A stretch of 46,247 bases of DNA. It comes from Clostridia bacterium. Lineage in GTDB: Bacteria > Bacillota > Clostridia > TANB77 > CAG-508. A model generated the notes under the pieces. That model did no database searches. It saw nothing but the letters and a program-made list of their open reading frames with translations, and was not told the origin of the DNA. The stretch's first letter is position 1; each line of letters begins with the position of its first letter. Made by a program: the position numbers and the translations under genes. The stretch lies in NCBI GenBank assembly GCA_900754085.1, contig CAAEBO010000054.1, forward strand, positions 1 to 46,247, read 5' to 3'. Shown here piece by piece: positions 8,258 through 15,611 of the stretch.

Positions 8258-8932
8258 ATGAAAAAGAAGAAAAAATCTAAAGGAAAGAAAATACTCTTAT
8301 TAGTTATTGTAGTTTGTGTAATAATATTTTTATATAAAAAAGATTACATAGAAATTAATACATATGTAGCAGAAACAAATTCTTTAGATGAAGGAAAAAT
8401 AATATTAGTAAATAAAGATAATAAAATACCAGACGACTATAAGGCAAGTTTAGTAGAATATGAAGGACATTTGGTAGATAGTAGCATAGCTAGTAGTTTA
8501 GACAAGATGTTTAAATCTGCGAAAAAAGATGGTATTAATTTAAAAATAAATACTGCATATAGGGACAGAAATGAACAGCAAGAAATATATGAAAGAAGAG
8601 TAAAAGCATACATAAAAAAAGGGAACACTAAAGAGCAAGCTATTGCCAGAACAAATTCCGAAGTTCAAAAACCAGGATATTCAGAACATGAAACAGGCTT
8701 AGCACTAGACTTTAGTAACCCAGAAAGACCAGAAGAGAACTCAAGTATGTGGAAATGGTTAGAGAATAACTCATATAAATATGGCTTTGTTTTAAGATAT
8801 CCAAAAGATAAAACAGATATAACAAAAGTTGCTAACGAAGAATGGCATTATAGGTACGTTGGAAAAGACATTGCAAAAGAAATGAAAATTACAGGGAAAT
8901 GCTTAGAAGAATATGTAAATAACCTATTGTAA
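8258..8932 (+). CDS. VanY-type D-alanyl-D-alanine carboxypeptidase (M15B)
   Basis: A 224-aa zinc peptidase that trims the terminal D-Ala from peptidoglycan stem peptides. It has a basic N-terminus followed by one membrane segment (about residues 10-26), so the catalytic domain is outside the cell. The M15 zinc ligands are visible in SEHETGLALDF (residues about 147-157, His and Asp ligands) and EEWHYRYVG (about 200, catalytic Glu and His ligand). NTAYRDRNEQQ is the usual family motif before them. The ribosome site is AAGGGGAAAA. A new promoter overlaps its stop codon. The vancomycin resistance genes vanHAX are absent, so this is a housekeeping carboxypeptidase. Confidence 0.88.
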   Translation: MKKKKKSKGKKILLLVIVVCVIIFLYKKDYIEINTYVAETNSLDEGKIILVNKDNKIPDDYKASLVEYEGHLVDSSIASSLDKMFKSAKKDGINLKINTAYRDRNEQQEIYERRVKAYIKKGNTKEQAIARTNSEVQKPGYSEHETGLALDFSNPERPEENSSMWKWLENNSYKYGFVLRYPKDKTDITKVANEEWHYRYVGKDIAKEMKITGKCLEEYVNNLL

Positions 8933-8955
8933 AAAAAATATAATATTGTTATAAT
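8927..8955 (+). promoter_or_regulatory. Sigma-A promoter of the serpin-like gene
   Basis: TTGTAA and TATAAT are separated by 17 bp. The -35 overlaps the stop codon of the carboxypeptidase gene. Confidence 0.6.
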
Positions 8956-8978
8956 ATCAAAAAATGAGGTGAAAAATT

Positions 8979-10091
8979 ATGGAAAATAAGAAAGTTAATA
9001 TAGCATTATTTATTTTATTAGTAATTATAGTTGTTATAATAATAGTATTAGTAGGCAAATACAATAAACAAATTGCAGAAAAAGCACAAGAAATTGTACA
9101 AAATACAATTGCTCCAGCATTAACTTCAGAAGATGATAATATAAAAATAGTTCCAACATTGGATGACAAAATAAAGGGTAATACAATGTGGTGTGGTACA
9201 TTTCAATTAGTATGGAATGACCTAAAAGACAATATTGTAAAGCAAGATATAGAGTTTTCACCTCAACTAGACTGTGTAGACAATCTTAATAAGTCTAAAT
9301 TTACAAAAGACATGATTTCAGAAGAAGATTATTATAAAAATTATGGAATAATTTCAGATAATTTAAAGAATCAAATAGAAACAGATTTAATGAATAAATT
9401 TGGAAGAACAAGCGAGTTTATAAATAAATTTAATTGGAGTAACGATCAAAATGAAGTAAGATATTTCCTATATTCAACATTAATAAAAGATTTAAAATTT
9501 GCAATGCCTTTTGATGATTTAGAAACAGGAAATTTTGCAGGAAAAGATACAAAAACAAGTTATTTTGGTTTAAAACAGAATTCAAATTTAGAAGCAAGAG
9601 AACAAGTACAAGTATTATACTATAATAATGAAGATGATAAAGCAATTTCTATACAAACTACAACAAATGATGAAATAATTTTATGTAGAACTAATACAGC
9701 TAAAAACTTCAATCAAATTATACAGAAAATAGATACAGAAAAGAAAAATTATAAAGATAGTACAACACTAAAAACAGAAGAAATTTTAAAAATTCCAGAA
9801 ATTAGTATAAACTCTGAAAAAGAATTTAAAGACATAGAAAATAGAGAATTTAAAGATATTAATGGAGAAAAATTAAAAATAGAAAAAGCAATACAAACTA
9901 TTCAATTTGAATTAAATAAAAAAGGTGCAAAAGTAACAAGTGAAGCAGGTATGTCTGTAACTACAAATGCTATTTCGGTAAAAGAAATTAGAGACTTTTC
10001 ATTTGATGACGAGTTTGTAATATTAATAAAAGAAAAAGATATAGAACTACCATATTTTGCATTAAATATAAATAATATTAATGATTTTTAA
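8979..10091 (+). CDS. Membrane-anchored serpin-like protein
   Basis: A 370-aa protein with one N-terminal membrane segment (about residues 7-27), so the rest is extracellular. Three segments resemble serpins, the suicide inhibitors of serine or cysteine proteases. YFLYSTLIKDLKFAMPFD recalls the serpin N-A-x-Y-F-K-G-x-W-x-x-P-F-D region. FELNKKGAKVTSEAGMSV recalls the hinge (E-x-N-E-x-G-T-x-A-A-A-A). FSFDDEFVILIKEKD recalls the C-terminal F-x-x-D-H-P-F-x-F-x-I. A typical serpin domain is 370-390 aa, so this one is short and very divergent, and its hinge is not the usual alanine run. It may have lost inhibition. GAGGTGA precedes the ATG. Monocistronic. Confidence 0.45.
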   Translation: MENKKVNIALFILLVIIVVIIIVLVGKYNKQIAEKAQEIVQNTIAPALTSEDDNIKIVPTLDDKIKGNTMWCGTFQLVWNDLKDNIVKQDIEFSPQLDCVDNLNKSKFTKDMISEEDYYKNYGIISDNLKNQIETDLMNKFGRTSEFINKFNWSNDQNEVRYFLYSTLIKDLKFAMPFDDLETGNFAGKDTKTSYFGLKQNSNLEAREQVQVLYYNNEDDKAISIQTTTNDEIILCRTNTAKNFNQIIQKIDTEKKNYKDSTTLKTEEILKIPEISINSEKEFKDIENREFKDINGEKLKIEKAIQTIQFELNKKGAKVTSEAGMSVTTNAISVKEIRDFSFDDEFVILIKEKDIELPYFALNINNINDF

Positions 10092-10095
10092 GTAT

Positions 10096-10127
10096 AAAAA
10101 GAGCCTAGCTAGTATGGCTCTTTTTTT
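10096..10127 (+). terminator. Terminator of the serpin-like gene
   Basis: A perfect 10-bp stem, AAAAAGAGCC with GGCTCTTTTT, continues into a T run. Confidence 0.85.
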
Positions 10128-10214
10128 AACAAAATTAAGATGTATTAGTTTGACATATGAATTTATATAAAAAATATGTAGCACCAAATCACTATTTAAA
10201 AATTAAAAACAATG

Positions 10215-10223
10215 TGATAAAAT
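10215..10223 (+). promoter_or_regulatory. Extended -10 promoter of the esterase operon
   Basis: TGATAAAAT fits TGnTATAAT, with no clear -35. Transcription would begin near 10230, after the first in-frame ATG at 10222, which argues for the ATG at 10252 as the true start. Confidence 0.5.
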
Positions 10224-10251
10224 GGAAAAATCAAATATGAAAGGAATGAAA

Positions 10252-11160
10252 ATGACAACAGCAAAACTAGTAATTATAGTAAAAATATTATTAACAATAA
10301 TATTAATCGGAACAATATGTGCAATAACATTAATTATATATTTATTTAAAGGGGATGTAAAAGCTAAAGTACCAGGCTATGTAAAAAAAGAATATAATTT
10401 AAATAAATATGAAGTAGCAAACAGACCTGTTTATGCAATGGCTCCAAAGAATGGAGTAACTAATGAATTAGTAATAATGTATATTCATGGAGGTTCATAT
10501 GTTGCAGACTTAGAGAAAGAACACTGGAAAACTTGTGGTGATATTGTAAATAGGTTGGGATGCACAATAATACTTCCAGATTATCCACTTACTCCAAAAT
10601 ATAATTATAAAGATACATTTAACATGATGGAAACATTATATAAAAAAATTATAGATAAAGTAGATTCTTCAAATTTTGTAATAATGGGAGATTCAGCAGG
10701 AGGCGGCTTAGCATTAGCTTTAGTACAGAAAATGGGAGAAGAAAATATAAAAATGCCAAATCAAACTATTTTAATATCCCCATGGTTAGATGTAAGAATG
10801 AATAATCCAGAAATTGAGAAAGTTGCTAAAAATGATCCTATGCTTAATAAATCAGCATTAAAATTAGCAGGAGAAAATTATGCAGGAAAAGATGGAATAG
10901 ATAGCTACTTAGTAAATCCAATAGATGGACCATTAGAAAAACTAAAAAATGTATCTATTTTTACGGGAACATATGATATATTAAATCCAGATGTTAAAAT
11001 TTTAGAAGAAAGAGCAGAAAAAGTAAGCAATAAAATAAATATTTACGAAACAGAACAGGCAACACATATTTGGTTATTATATAAGTATAAAGATAAGCAA
11101 AACGACAAATTAGTAGAAGAACCATACAATAAAATGATAGAGCTATTAAAAAATAATTAA
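10252..11160 (+). CDS. Alpha/beta hydrolase, hormone-sensitive-lipase-like esterase
   Basis: A 302-aa esterase with an N-terminal membrane anchor (about residues 5-32), so the enzyme probably faces outside. The oxyanion loop MYIHGGSYV and the nucleophile elbow MGDSAGGGLAL are those of the HSL/Aes carboxylesterase group. The acid would lie in GTYDILNPD, and the catalytic His in ATHIWLL near the C-terminus. The start at 10252 has AAGGA six bases before it; earlier in-frame ATGs at 10222, 10237 and 10246 lack this spacing. It is the first gene of a trio with the acyltransferase and the DUF6320 gene. A role in acylation and deacylation of an envelope lipid or alcohol is inferred. Confidence 0.82.
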   Translation: MTTAKLVIIVKILLTIILIGTICAITLIIYLFKGDVKAKVPGYVKKEYNLNKYEVANRPVYAMAPKNGVTNELVIMYIHGGSYVADLEKEHWKTCGDIVNRLGCTIILPDYPLTPKYNYKDTFNMMETLYKKIIDKVDSSNFVIMGDSAGGGLALALVQKMGEENIKMPNQTILISPWLDVRMNNPEIEKVAKNDPMLNKSALKLAGENYAGKDGIDSYLVNPIDGPLEKLKNVSIFTGTYDILNPDVKILEERAEKVSNKINIYETEQATHIWLLYKYKDKQNDKLVEEPYNKMIELLKNN

Positions 11161-11171
11161 GAGAAAGGAGT

Positions 11172-11216
11172 AATTAATTAAATATGTTAATATATTTAAT
11201 TAATTTTAGAAGATAA
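11172..11216 (+). promoter_or_regulatory. AT-only hairpin and possible 10-codon leader ORF
   Basis: A perfect 14-bp inverted repeat (11172-11185 and 11192-11205, 6-nt loop) sits between a good ribosome site (AAAGGAG, 11164-11170) and the next gene. Across it runs a short frame from the ATG at 11184 to the TAA at 11214-11216 (peptide MLIYLINFRR). It ends two bases before the acyltransferase ATG, which itself has only a weak ribosome site. Confidence 0.35.
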
Positions 11217-11218
11217 AA

Positions 11219-12490
11219 ATGAAAAGGAAAGAAAAAAAAGAGTTAATATGGAGAAAATTAGACAACTCAGCAAAAATATTCCCATTATCTTCTAGCAGAA
11301 AATATAGTAGTGTATTTAGACTTTCTGCTGTAATGAAAGAGAATATTAGTCCAAAATTGTTAGAAAAGGCTGTAAATAATGCTCTTAATAAATTTGAATT
11401 CTTTAAAGTAAGATTAAAAAAAGGTTTTTTTTGGTATTATTTTGAATATAATGATAAAAAAATAGTAATAGAAGAAGAAAAAGATTATCCTTGTAAATAT
11501 ATAGACCCTAATACTAATAATGACTATTTATTTAAAGTAACATATTTTGAAAGAAAAATTAATATAGATATTTTTCATTCGCTAACAGATGGAAATAGTG
11601 CAATACAGTTTTTTAAAGAAATAGTTTATCAATATATAGAAATTGAATATGCTAACGAATTTAAAGATAAAGTAAGAACAAATAGAAAGTTTGACTTTAA
11701 TGCAGAAGACAGTTATTTAAAAAACTATAACAAAAAGGTCAAAAATAATACTAAAAGTAAGAAAGCTTATATTTTAAAAGGAAGAAAAATTCCTTTCGAT
11801 GCTATAAGAGCTACACACGAAATAATAGATTTAATAAAATTAAAAGAAGTAAGCAGAGAGAAAGAAGTTACAATTACACAATTATTAACAGGTATATTAA
11901 TAAAAGCAATATATTTAGGAAATATGAAGGAAATAAAAAATAATAAGCCTATAAAGATTTGTGTACCAGTAAACTTAAAAAAATATTTTAAATCTGAAAC
12001 AATTAATAATTTCTTTTCGTATATAACAATTGTTGCAGATAGCAAAAAGATTGATTTTAGAAATTTGGACCAAATATTAAATTTAGTAAAAAATGATTTT
12101 GAAGAATTATTAAAGCCAGAAGAAATAATAAAAACGATGTCTTCGAATGTAAAACTTGGGAATAATTTCTTTATAAGAATAATTCCACTATTTATGAAGC
12201 AAATATTTGTAAGATTAAGTTATTTGGAAATTAGAAAATATACAACAACGACATTTTCTAATATAGGAAGAATAGGTATTATAGCAGATTACCAAAAATA
12301 TATAGAAGACTTTTTCTTTTTAATTGCACCAGAAAGAGTAGAAAAAATAAAATGTTCAACATGTTCATATGAAGATAAAATGTTTTTTACATTTACATCA
12401 ATTTTAATGCAAACCAATATAGAAAACGAATTTAAAAATATTTTAGAAGAATTAGGAATCCATGTTGAAATAGAAAGTAACGGTGTTTAA
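11219..12490 (+). CDS. Alcohol acetyltransferase / condensation-like acyltransferase
   Basis: A 423-aa soluble protein of the CoA-dependent acyltransferase superfamily. The active site motif HxxxDG is present as HSLTDGNS (His near residue 120). Further family traits are the opening WRKLDNSAKIFPLSS, the central CVPVNLKKYF and the late TFSNIGRIG. Proteins of this type are often annotated as alcohol acetyltransferases. The true acceptor is unknown. It lies downstream of the esterase and next to the DUF6320 gene, an arrangement I recall from other Clostridia. Translation may depend on a leader ORF and hairpin just upstream. No adenylation or carrier domain is nearby, so it is not a peptide synthetase. 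Confidence 0.72.
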   Translation: MKRKEKKELIWRKLDNSAKIFPLSSSRKYSSVFRLSAVMKENISPKLLEKAVNNALNKFEFFKVRLKKGFFWYYFEYNDKKIVIEEEKDYPCKYIDPNTNNDYLFKVTYFERKINIDIFHSLTDGNSAIQFFKEIVYQYIEIEYANEFKDKVRTNRKFDFNAEDSYLKNYNKKVKNNTKSKKAYILKGRKIPFDAIRATHEIIDLIKLKEVSREKEVTITQLLTGILIKAIYLGNMKEIKNNKPIKICVPVNLKKYFKSETINNFFSYITIVADSKKIDFRNLDQILNLVKNDFEELLKPEEIIKTMSSNVKLGNNFFIRIIPLFMKQIFVRLSYLEIRKYTTTTFSNIGRIGIIADYQKYIEDFFFLIAPERVEKIKCSTCSYEDKMFFTFTSILMQTNIENEFKNILEELGIHVEIESNGV

Positions 12491-12491
12491 T

Positions 12492-13055
12492 ATGTTATAT
12501 CCAAAATTATCAAATGTTAAAAAAAATAATATTATATTTATTGCTTCTATAGCAATTTCTTTAATAATAATAAATATTTTATTAATAATAAATGTTCTTG
12601 TAGACAAGACTAATCATTGGTCTATGCTTTGTATTGCTGGAATTATATATGCTTATGGAACAGTAATATATACTAAAAAGAGAAATGTAAATATTGCATC
12701 AAATGTATTTGCTCAATGCTTATTAGTATCATTATTAATAATAGCAATAGATTACTTTTTAGGATATAAAGGCTGGTCTATAAATATAGCAATACCAATA
12801 GTTGTTATAGTAGCAAATTCAACATTAATGATTCTAACAATTGTAAGCAGAAAAAGATATATAAGATATGCAACATACCATATGCTAACATTTTTATTTA
12901 GTATGATACCATTAATATTATTACTTAGTGGAATGTTAGAAAACAAGGTACTAACAATCGTATCAAGTGGAATTGCAGGACTTTCACTATTATTAACAAT
13001 AATATTATGTGGAAAAGCAATGTGGGAGGAAACTAAAAAAAGATTACATATGTAA
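12492..13055 (+). CDS. DUF6320-like membrane protein
   Basis: A 187-aa protein with about six hydrophobic segments, for example IAISLIIINILLIINVL, LLVSLLIIAIDYFLG and AGLSLLLTIILCG. Its place behind the acyltransferase is where DUF6320 proteins occur in Clostridia. Many of those begin with a zinc ribbon, and none is present here: the protein starts close to the first membrane segment. The ATG at 12492 follows the upstream stop by one base. A GTG at 12483 in the same frame is an alternative. No ribosome site is obvious, so translation is probably coupled. It may move or present the lipid substrate of the acyltransferase, which is inference. Confidence 0.6.
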   Translation: MLYPKLSNVKKNNIIFIASIAISLIIINILLIINVLVDKTNHWSMLCIAGIIYAYGTVIYTKKRNVNIASNVFAQCLLVSLLIIAIDYFLGYKGWSINIAIPIVVIVANSTLMILTIVSRKRYIRYATYHMLTFLFSMIPLILLLSGMLENKVLTIVSSGIAGLSLLLTIILCGKAMWEETKKRLHM

Positions 13056-13066
13056 AAAGACTAAAT

Positions 13067-13095
13067 CGGGATCTGGGTACGGCCCTTAAAATACC
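13067..13095 (+). repeat. REP-like element, degenerate copy
   Basis: A 29-base G-rich element 12 bases after the DUF6320 stop, with the family features GGGAT, ACGG and TTAAAAT followed by CC. It matches the copies at 38382 and 43914 in order and spacing, but its outer arms no longer pair fully. Confidence 0.6.
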
Positions 13096-13167
13096 AATAT
13101 AGAATTAAATATAAAAAGTTAACCTTAACTATAAAAAGCTCATAAAATAGAATAAGTAGGTGAGTTT

Positions 13168-14571
13168 ATGAAATTAGTAGTTAAGGTTATTTTTATTATT
13201 TATATGTGTACAAATTTTATGTGTATATTCCATAGTAATTCTTATGCAATCGAGCCAGAAGGAAAAATTTATGAGGGAATAGATGTTAGCGGATGGCAAG
13301 GTGAAATAGACTTTGCAAAAGTAAAAAATGCAGGTATAAATTTTGTATATATAAAGTCTAGTGAAGGAAAGAATACTGTAGATAGATATTTTAGAAGAAA
13401 CTATGAAAAAGCTAAAGCAAATGAGCTTAAAATAGGATTTTACCACTATGTAAGAGCAAGAACTGTAGAAGATGCAGTATTAGAAGCAGAACATTTTGCA
13501 AATACAATTGCAGGTACTGTTCCAGACTGTAAGTTGGCTATGGATTTCGAAAACTTTGGCAATTTGTCTATAAACGAAATAAATAGGATTTCTATAGCTT
13601 TTTTGGAAAAAGTAGAAGAATTAACTAAAAAGAAAATGATAATTTACAGCAATACATGGGCAGCAAGAAATATTTTTAGTAAAGAACTTGCAAATAAATA
13701 CCCATTATGGATTGCACAATATTATGTAAGTAATCCTTCAGATAATGGAAAATGGAATAATTGGGAGGGATTCCAATATACAGATAAGGGAAGAATTCCA
13801 GGAATAAATGGATATGTAGATAGAGATAAATTTACAGAAAAAATATTATTAGAAAATAAAGAAGAAATACCAAATAGTAATCAAAATTCAAACAATACAG
13901 AAAACTATATAAGATATAAAATACAAAGAGGTGATACATTATACAAAATTGCTATAAAATACAATACAACTGTTAATGAACTTGTAAGAATAAATAATAT
14001 AAAAAATCCAAATGTAATATATGCTAATCAAACATTATTAATACCAACAAAAAATAATTCGATAAGTAACGGAAATGATGATAAAAATAATACAATTTAT
14101 ATAGTTAGAAAAGGAGATACATTATATAGTATTGCAAAAAAATATAATACTACAGTGCAAACAATTGTAAGTAACAATAATATACGAAATCCAAATTTAA
14201 TATATCCTGGCGAAAGGCTAATTATTGTGAAAAGTACAGAAAATATACAAATTAAATATATGACATATAAGGTGAAAAAAGGTGATACTTTATACGATAT
14301 TGCAAATAAATATAATACTACAATAAGCAAATTAGCATATATAAATGGAATTAGAAATGTAAATTATATATATATTAATGAAATAATTAAAATACCAATA
14401 AATATAAGTATTGGAGAGTATGACTGTGGACACTGTATATATACTGTAAAAAAAGGTGATACTCTAACAAAAATAGCTAATAAATTTGGAAAGAAAATAA
14501 GCGAAATAGCAGAATTAAATAATATTAAAAATATAAATTATATTTATGTAGGCCAAAAGTTAAGAATATAA
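13168..14571 (+). CDS. Secreted GH25 lysozyme with four LysM repeats
   Basis: A 467-aa muramidase that cleaves the glycan strand of peptidoglycan. It has a signal peptide (about 1-27). The GH25 domain (about 36-230) carries EGIDVSGWQGEIDF (active-site Asp), FVYIKSSEG, IGFYHYVRA and CKLAMDFENF (acidic residues of the barrel). Four LysM cell-wall-binding repeats begin near residues 250, 311, 367 and 425, each with the GDTL signature. The linker before the last LysM contains a CGHC motif. A ribosome site, AGGTGA, precedes the ATG. Likely roles are wall turnover, spore germination or competitor lysis; no holin or phage gene is nearby, so it is not a phage endolysin. Confidence 0.92.
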   Translation: MKLVVKVIFIIYMCTNFMCIFHSNSYAIEPEGKIYEGIDVSGWQGEIDFAKVKNAGINFVYIKSSEGKNTVDRYFRRNYEKAKANELKIGFYHYVRARTVEDAVLEAEHFANTIAGTVPDCKLAMDFENFGNLSINEINRISIAFLEKVEELTKKKMIIYSNTWAARNIFSKELANKYPLWIAQYYVSNPSDNGKWNNWEGFQYTDKGRIPGINGYVDRDKFTEKILLENKEEIPNSNQNSNNTENYIRYKIQRGDTLYKIAIKYNTTVNELVRINNIKNPNVIYANQTLLIPTKNNSISNGNDDKNNTIYIVRKGDTLYSIAKKYNTTVQTIVSNNNIRNPNLIYPGERLIIVKSTENIQIKYMTYKVKKGDTLYDIANKYNTTISKLAYINGIRNVNYIYINEIIKIPINISIGEYDCGHCIYTVKKGDTLTKIANKFGKKISEIAELNNIKNINYIYVGQKLRI

Positions 14572-14582
14572 AAAAAGTTTTA

Positions 14583-14611
14583 TTGACGAAAAAAATACTT
14601 TATTATATACT
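14583..14611 (+). promoter_or_regulatory. Strong sigma-A promoter
   Basis: TTGACG and TATACT are separated by 17 bp, just after the lysozyme stop. The TTG of the -35 is in frame with the next gene but cannot be its start, because it lies upstream of the transcription start. Confidence 0.75.
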
Positions 14612-14648
14612 AAAAGTAGAAAAATTTTGTGTTGCGAGGAGGCACGTT

Positions 14649-15356
14649 ATGCAAAAGATAAGCAAAAAAATATTTTTTATAATAATAGTATTTTGTATAA
14701 TTATAGGAAACAGCTTTTGCCTAGCAGATAATGATATAACTACTACTAAAGCAAAAACAGATAATAATTTAAAGAGTGAAAATACTGTAAATGAAATATC
14801 AGAAGAAAATAATGTAATACAAGAACAAAAAGTAGAATTAAGTTATCCAGATATAGAAGCTAAAAAAACTAATATAGGACCACTTACTATGGAAGAAGTA
14901 ATAGCCCTAACAATAGCAATGCAGTCTTTTTTAGGAATTATTATTGCAATTTCCTTATATGTTAGAAGTAGAAGAGATGGGTATGAGGAAGAATGGGAAG
15001 AAGACGATTATATAGACGAAGTAGAAGAGGAAGAACCAAAAGAGCCAAAAGCAATGAAAGAGTTAAAAGAAGAGGCAGCATCTAAAGAACCAAAGGCAAT
15101 AGAAGAATTAGAAGATGAGAAAAAGCTAGAAAAAATTAGAAAAGAAAGAGAAAAAGAAAAAACTTTGGAAAATGTTAGTGAAGAAGATAAAAATGAAAAT
15201 AGTCTAAATGATAATATTGTTAAAAAGGATGAAAAAGAAGATACAATGACCTTAAATTCTAAACATCAACAAGCATTAGATGATTTTTATAAATATGCAG
15301 AAGAAATTAAAAAAGAAAAGAAAAATAAACGAGGAAAAGGGAAACATTCTATGTAG
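14649..15356 (+). CDS. Membrane-anchored protein with long acidic cytoplasmic tail
   Basis: A 235-aa protein of no recognised family. It has a signal peptide or first membrane segment at about residues 7-26. A polar external stretch follows, then a second membrane segment around residues 85-106 (EEVIALTIAMQSFLGIIIAI). The remaining half is cytoplasmic and highly charged (rich in E and K, with a repeated EPKA motif), probably disordered or coiled coil, ending in a basic KKNKRGKGKH cluster. The start at 14649 is supported by CGAGGAGG and by the promoter at 14583. It lies beside the lysozyme gene but is transcribed separately. Confidence 0.8.
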   Translation: MQKISKKIFFIIIVFCIIIGNSFCLADNDITTTKAKTDNNLKSENTVNEISEENNVIQEQKVELSYPDIEAKKTNIGPLTMEEVIALTIAMQSFLGIIIAISLYVRSRRDGYEEEWEEDDYIDEVEEEEPKEPKAMKELKEEAASKEPKAIEELEDEKKLEKIRKEREKEKTLENVSEEDKNENSLNDNIVKKDEKEDTMTLNSKHQQALDDFYKYAEEIKKEKKNKRGKGKHSM

Positions 15357-15393
15357 TCATACAACAGTAATTGAAATTTATTATAATGTAAAA

Positions 15394-15427
15394 AAAGATT
15401 TAAGATTATATGCTTAAATCTTTTTTT
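15394..15427 (+). terminator. Rho-independent terminator
   Basis: A perfect 11-bp stem, AAAGATTTAAG with CTTAAATCTTT, is followed by a T run. The rest of the 15357-15611 gap holds only the lysS promoter. I see no T-box motif in it. Confidence 0.85.
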
Positions 15428-15550
15428 GTATAATAATAAAACTCTCCATAATAAATATTTTAACATGATAGGGTAGTATTTATGAAAAAATATTTATCTA
15501 ATTATTTTGGTACATTATTACAAGTTAATTGCATAGGCACATATAATAGG

Positions 15551-15579
15551 TTTACAATATTACAAATTTGTTATATAAT
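15551..15579 (+). promoter_or_regulatory. Sigma-A promoter of lysS
   Basis: TTTACA and TATAAT are separated by 17 bp, 32 bp upstream of the lysS start. Confidence 0.75.
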
Positions 15580-15611
15580 AGGACAAAATTAAAAAAGAGA
15601 GGGAGATTTTA

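Noticed and set aside
8258..8932. VanY as part of a vancomycin resistance cluster
   Set aside because: No vanR, vanS, vanH, vanA or vanX genes are adjacent. Stand-alone M15B carboxypeptidases are common in Clostridia.
13168..14571. GH25 lysozyme as part of a prophage
   Set aside because: It has a signal peptide and LysM repeats, and no holin, terminase or structural genes lie nearby.
13915..14571. DNA-level tandem repeat or CRISPR-like array in the LysM region
   Set aside because: The periodicity is explained by four LysM protein repeats with diverged DNA.
15428..15611. T-box or other riboswitch upstream of lysS
   Set aside because: No T-box consensus or long leader structure is present. 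The region holds a plain promoter 32 bp before the gene.
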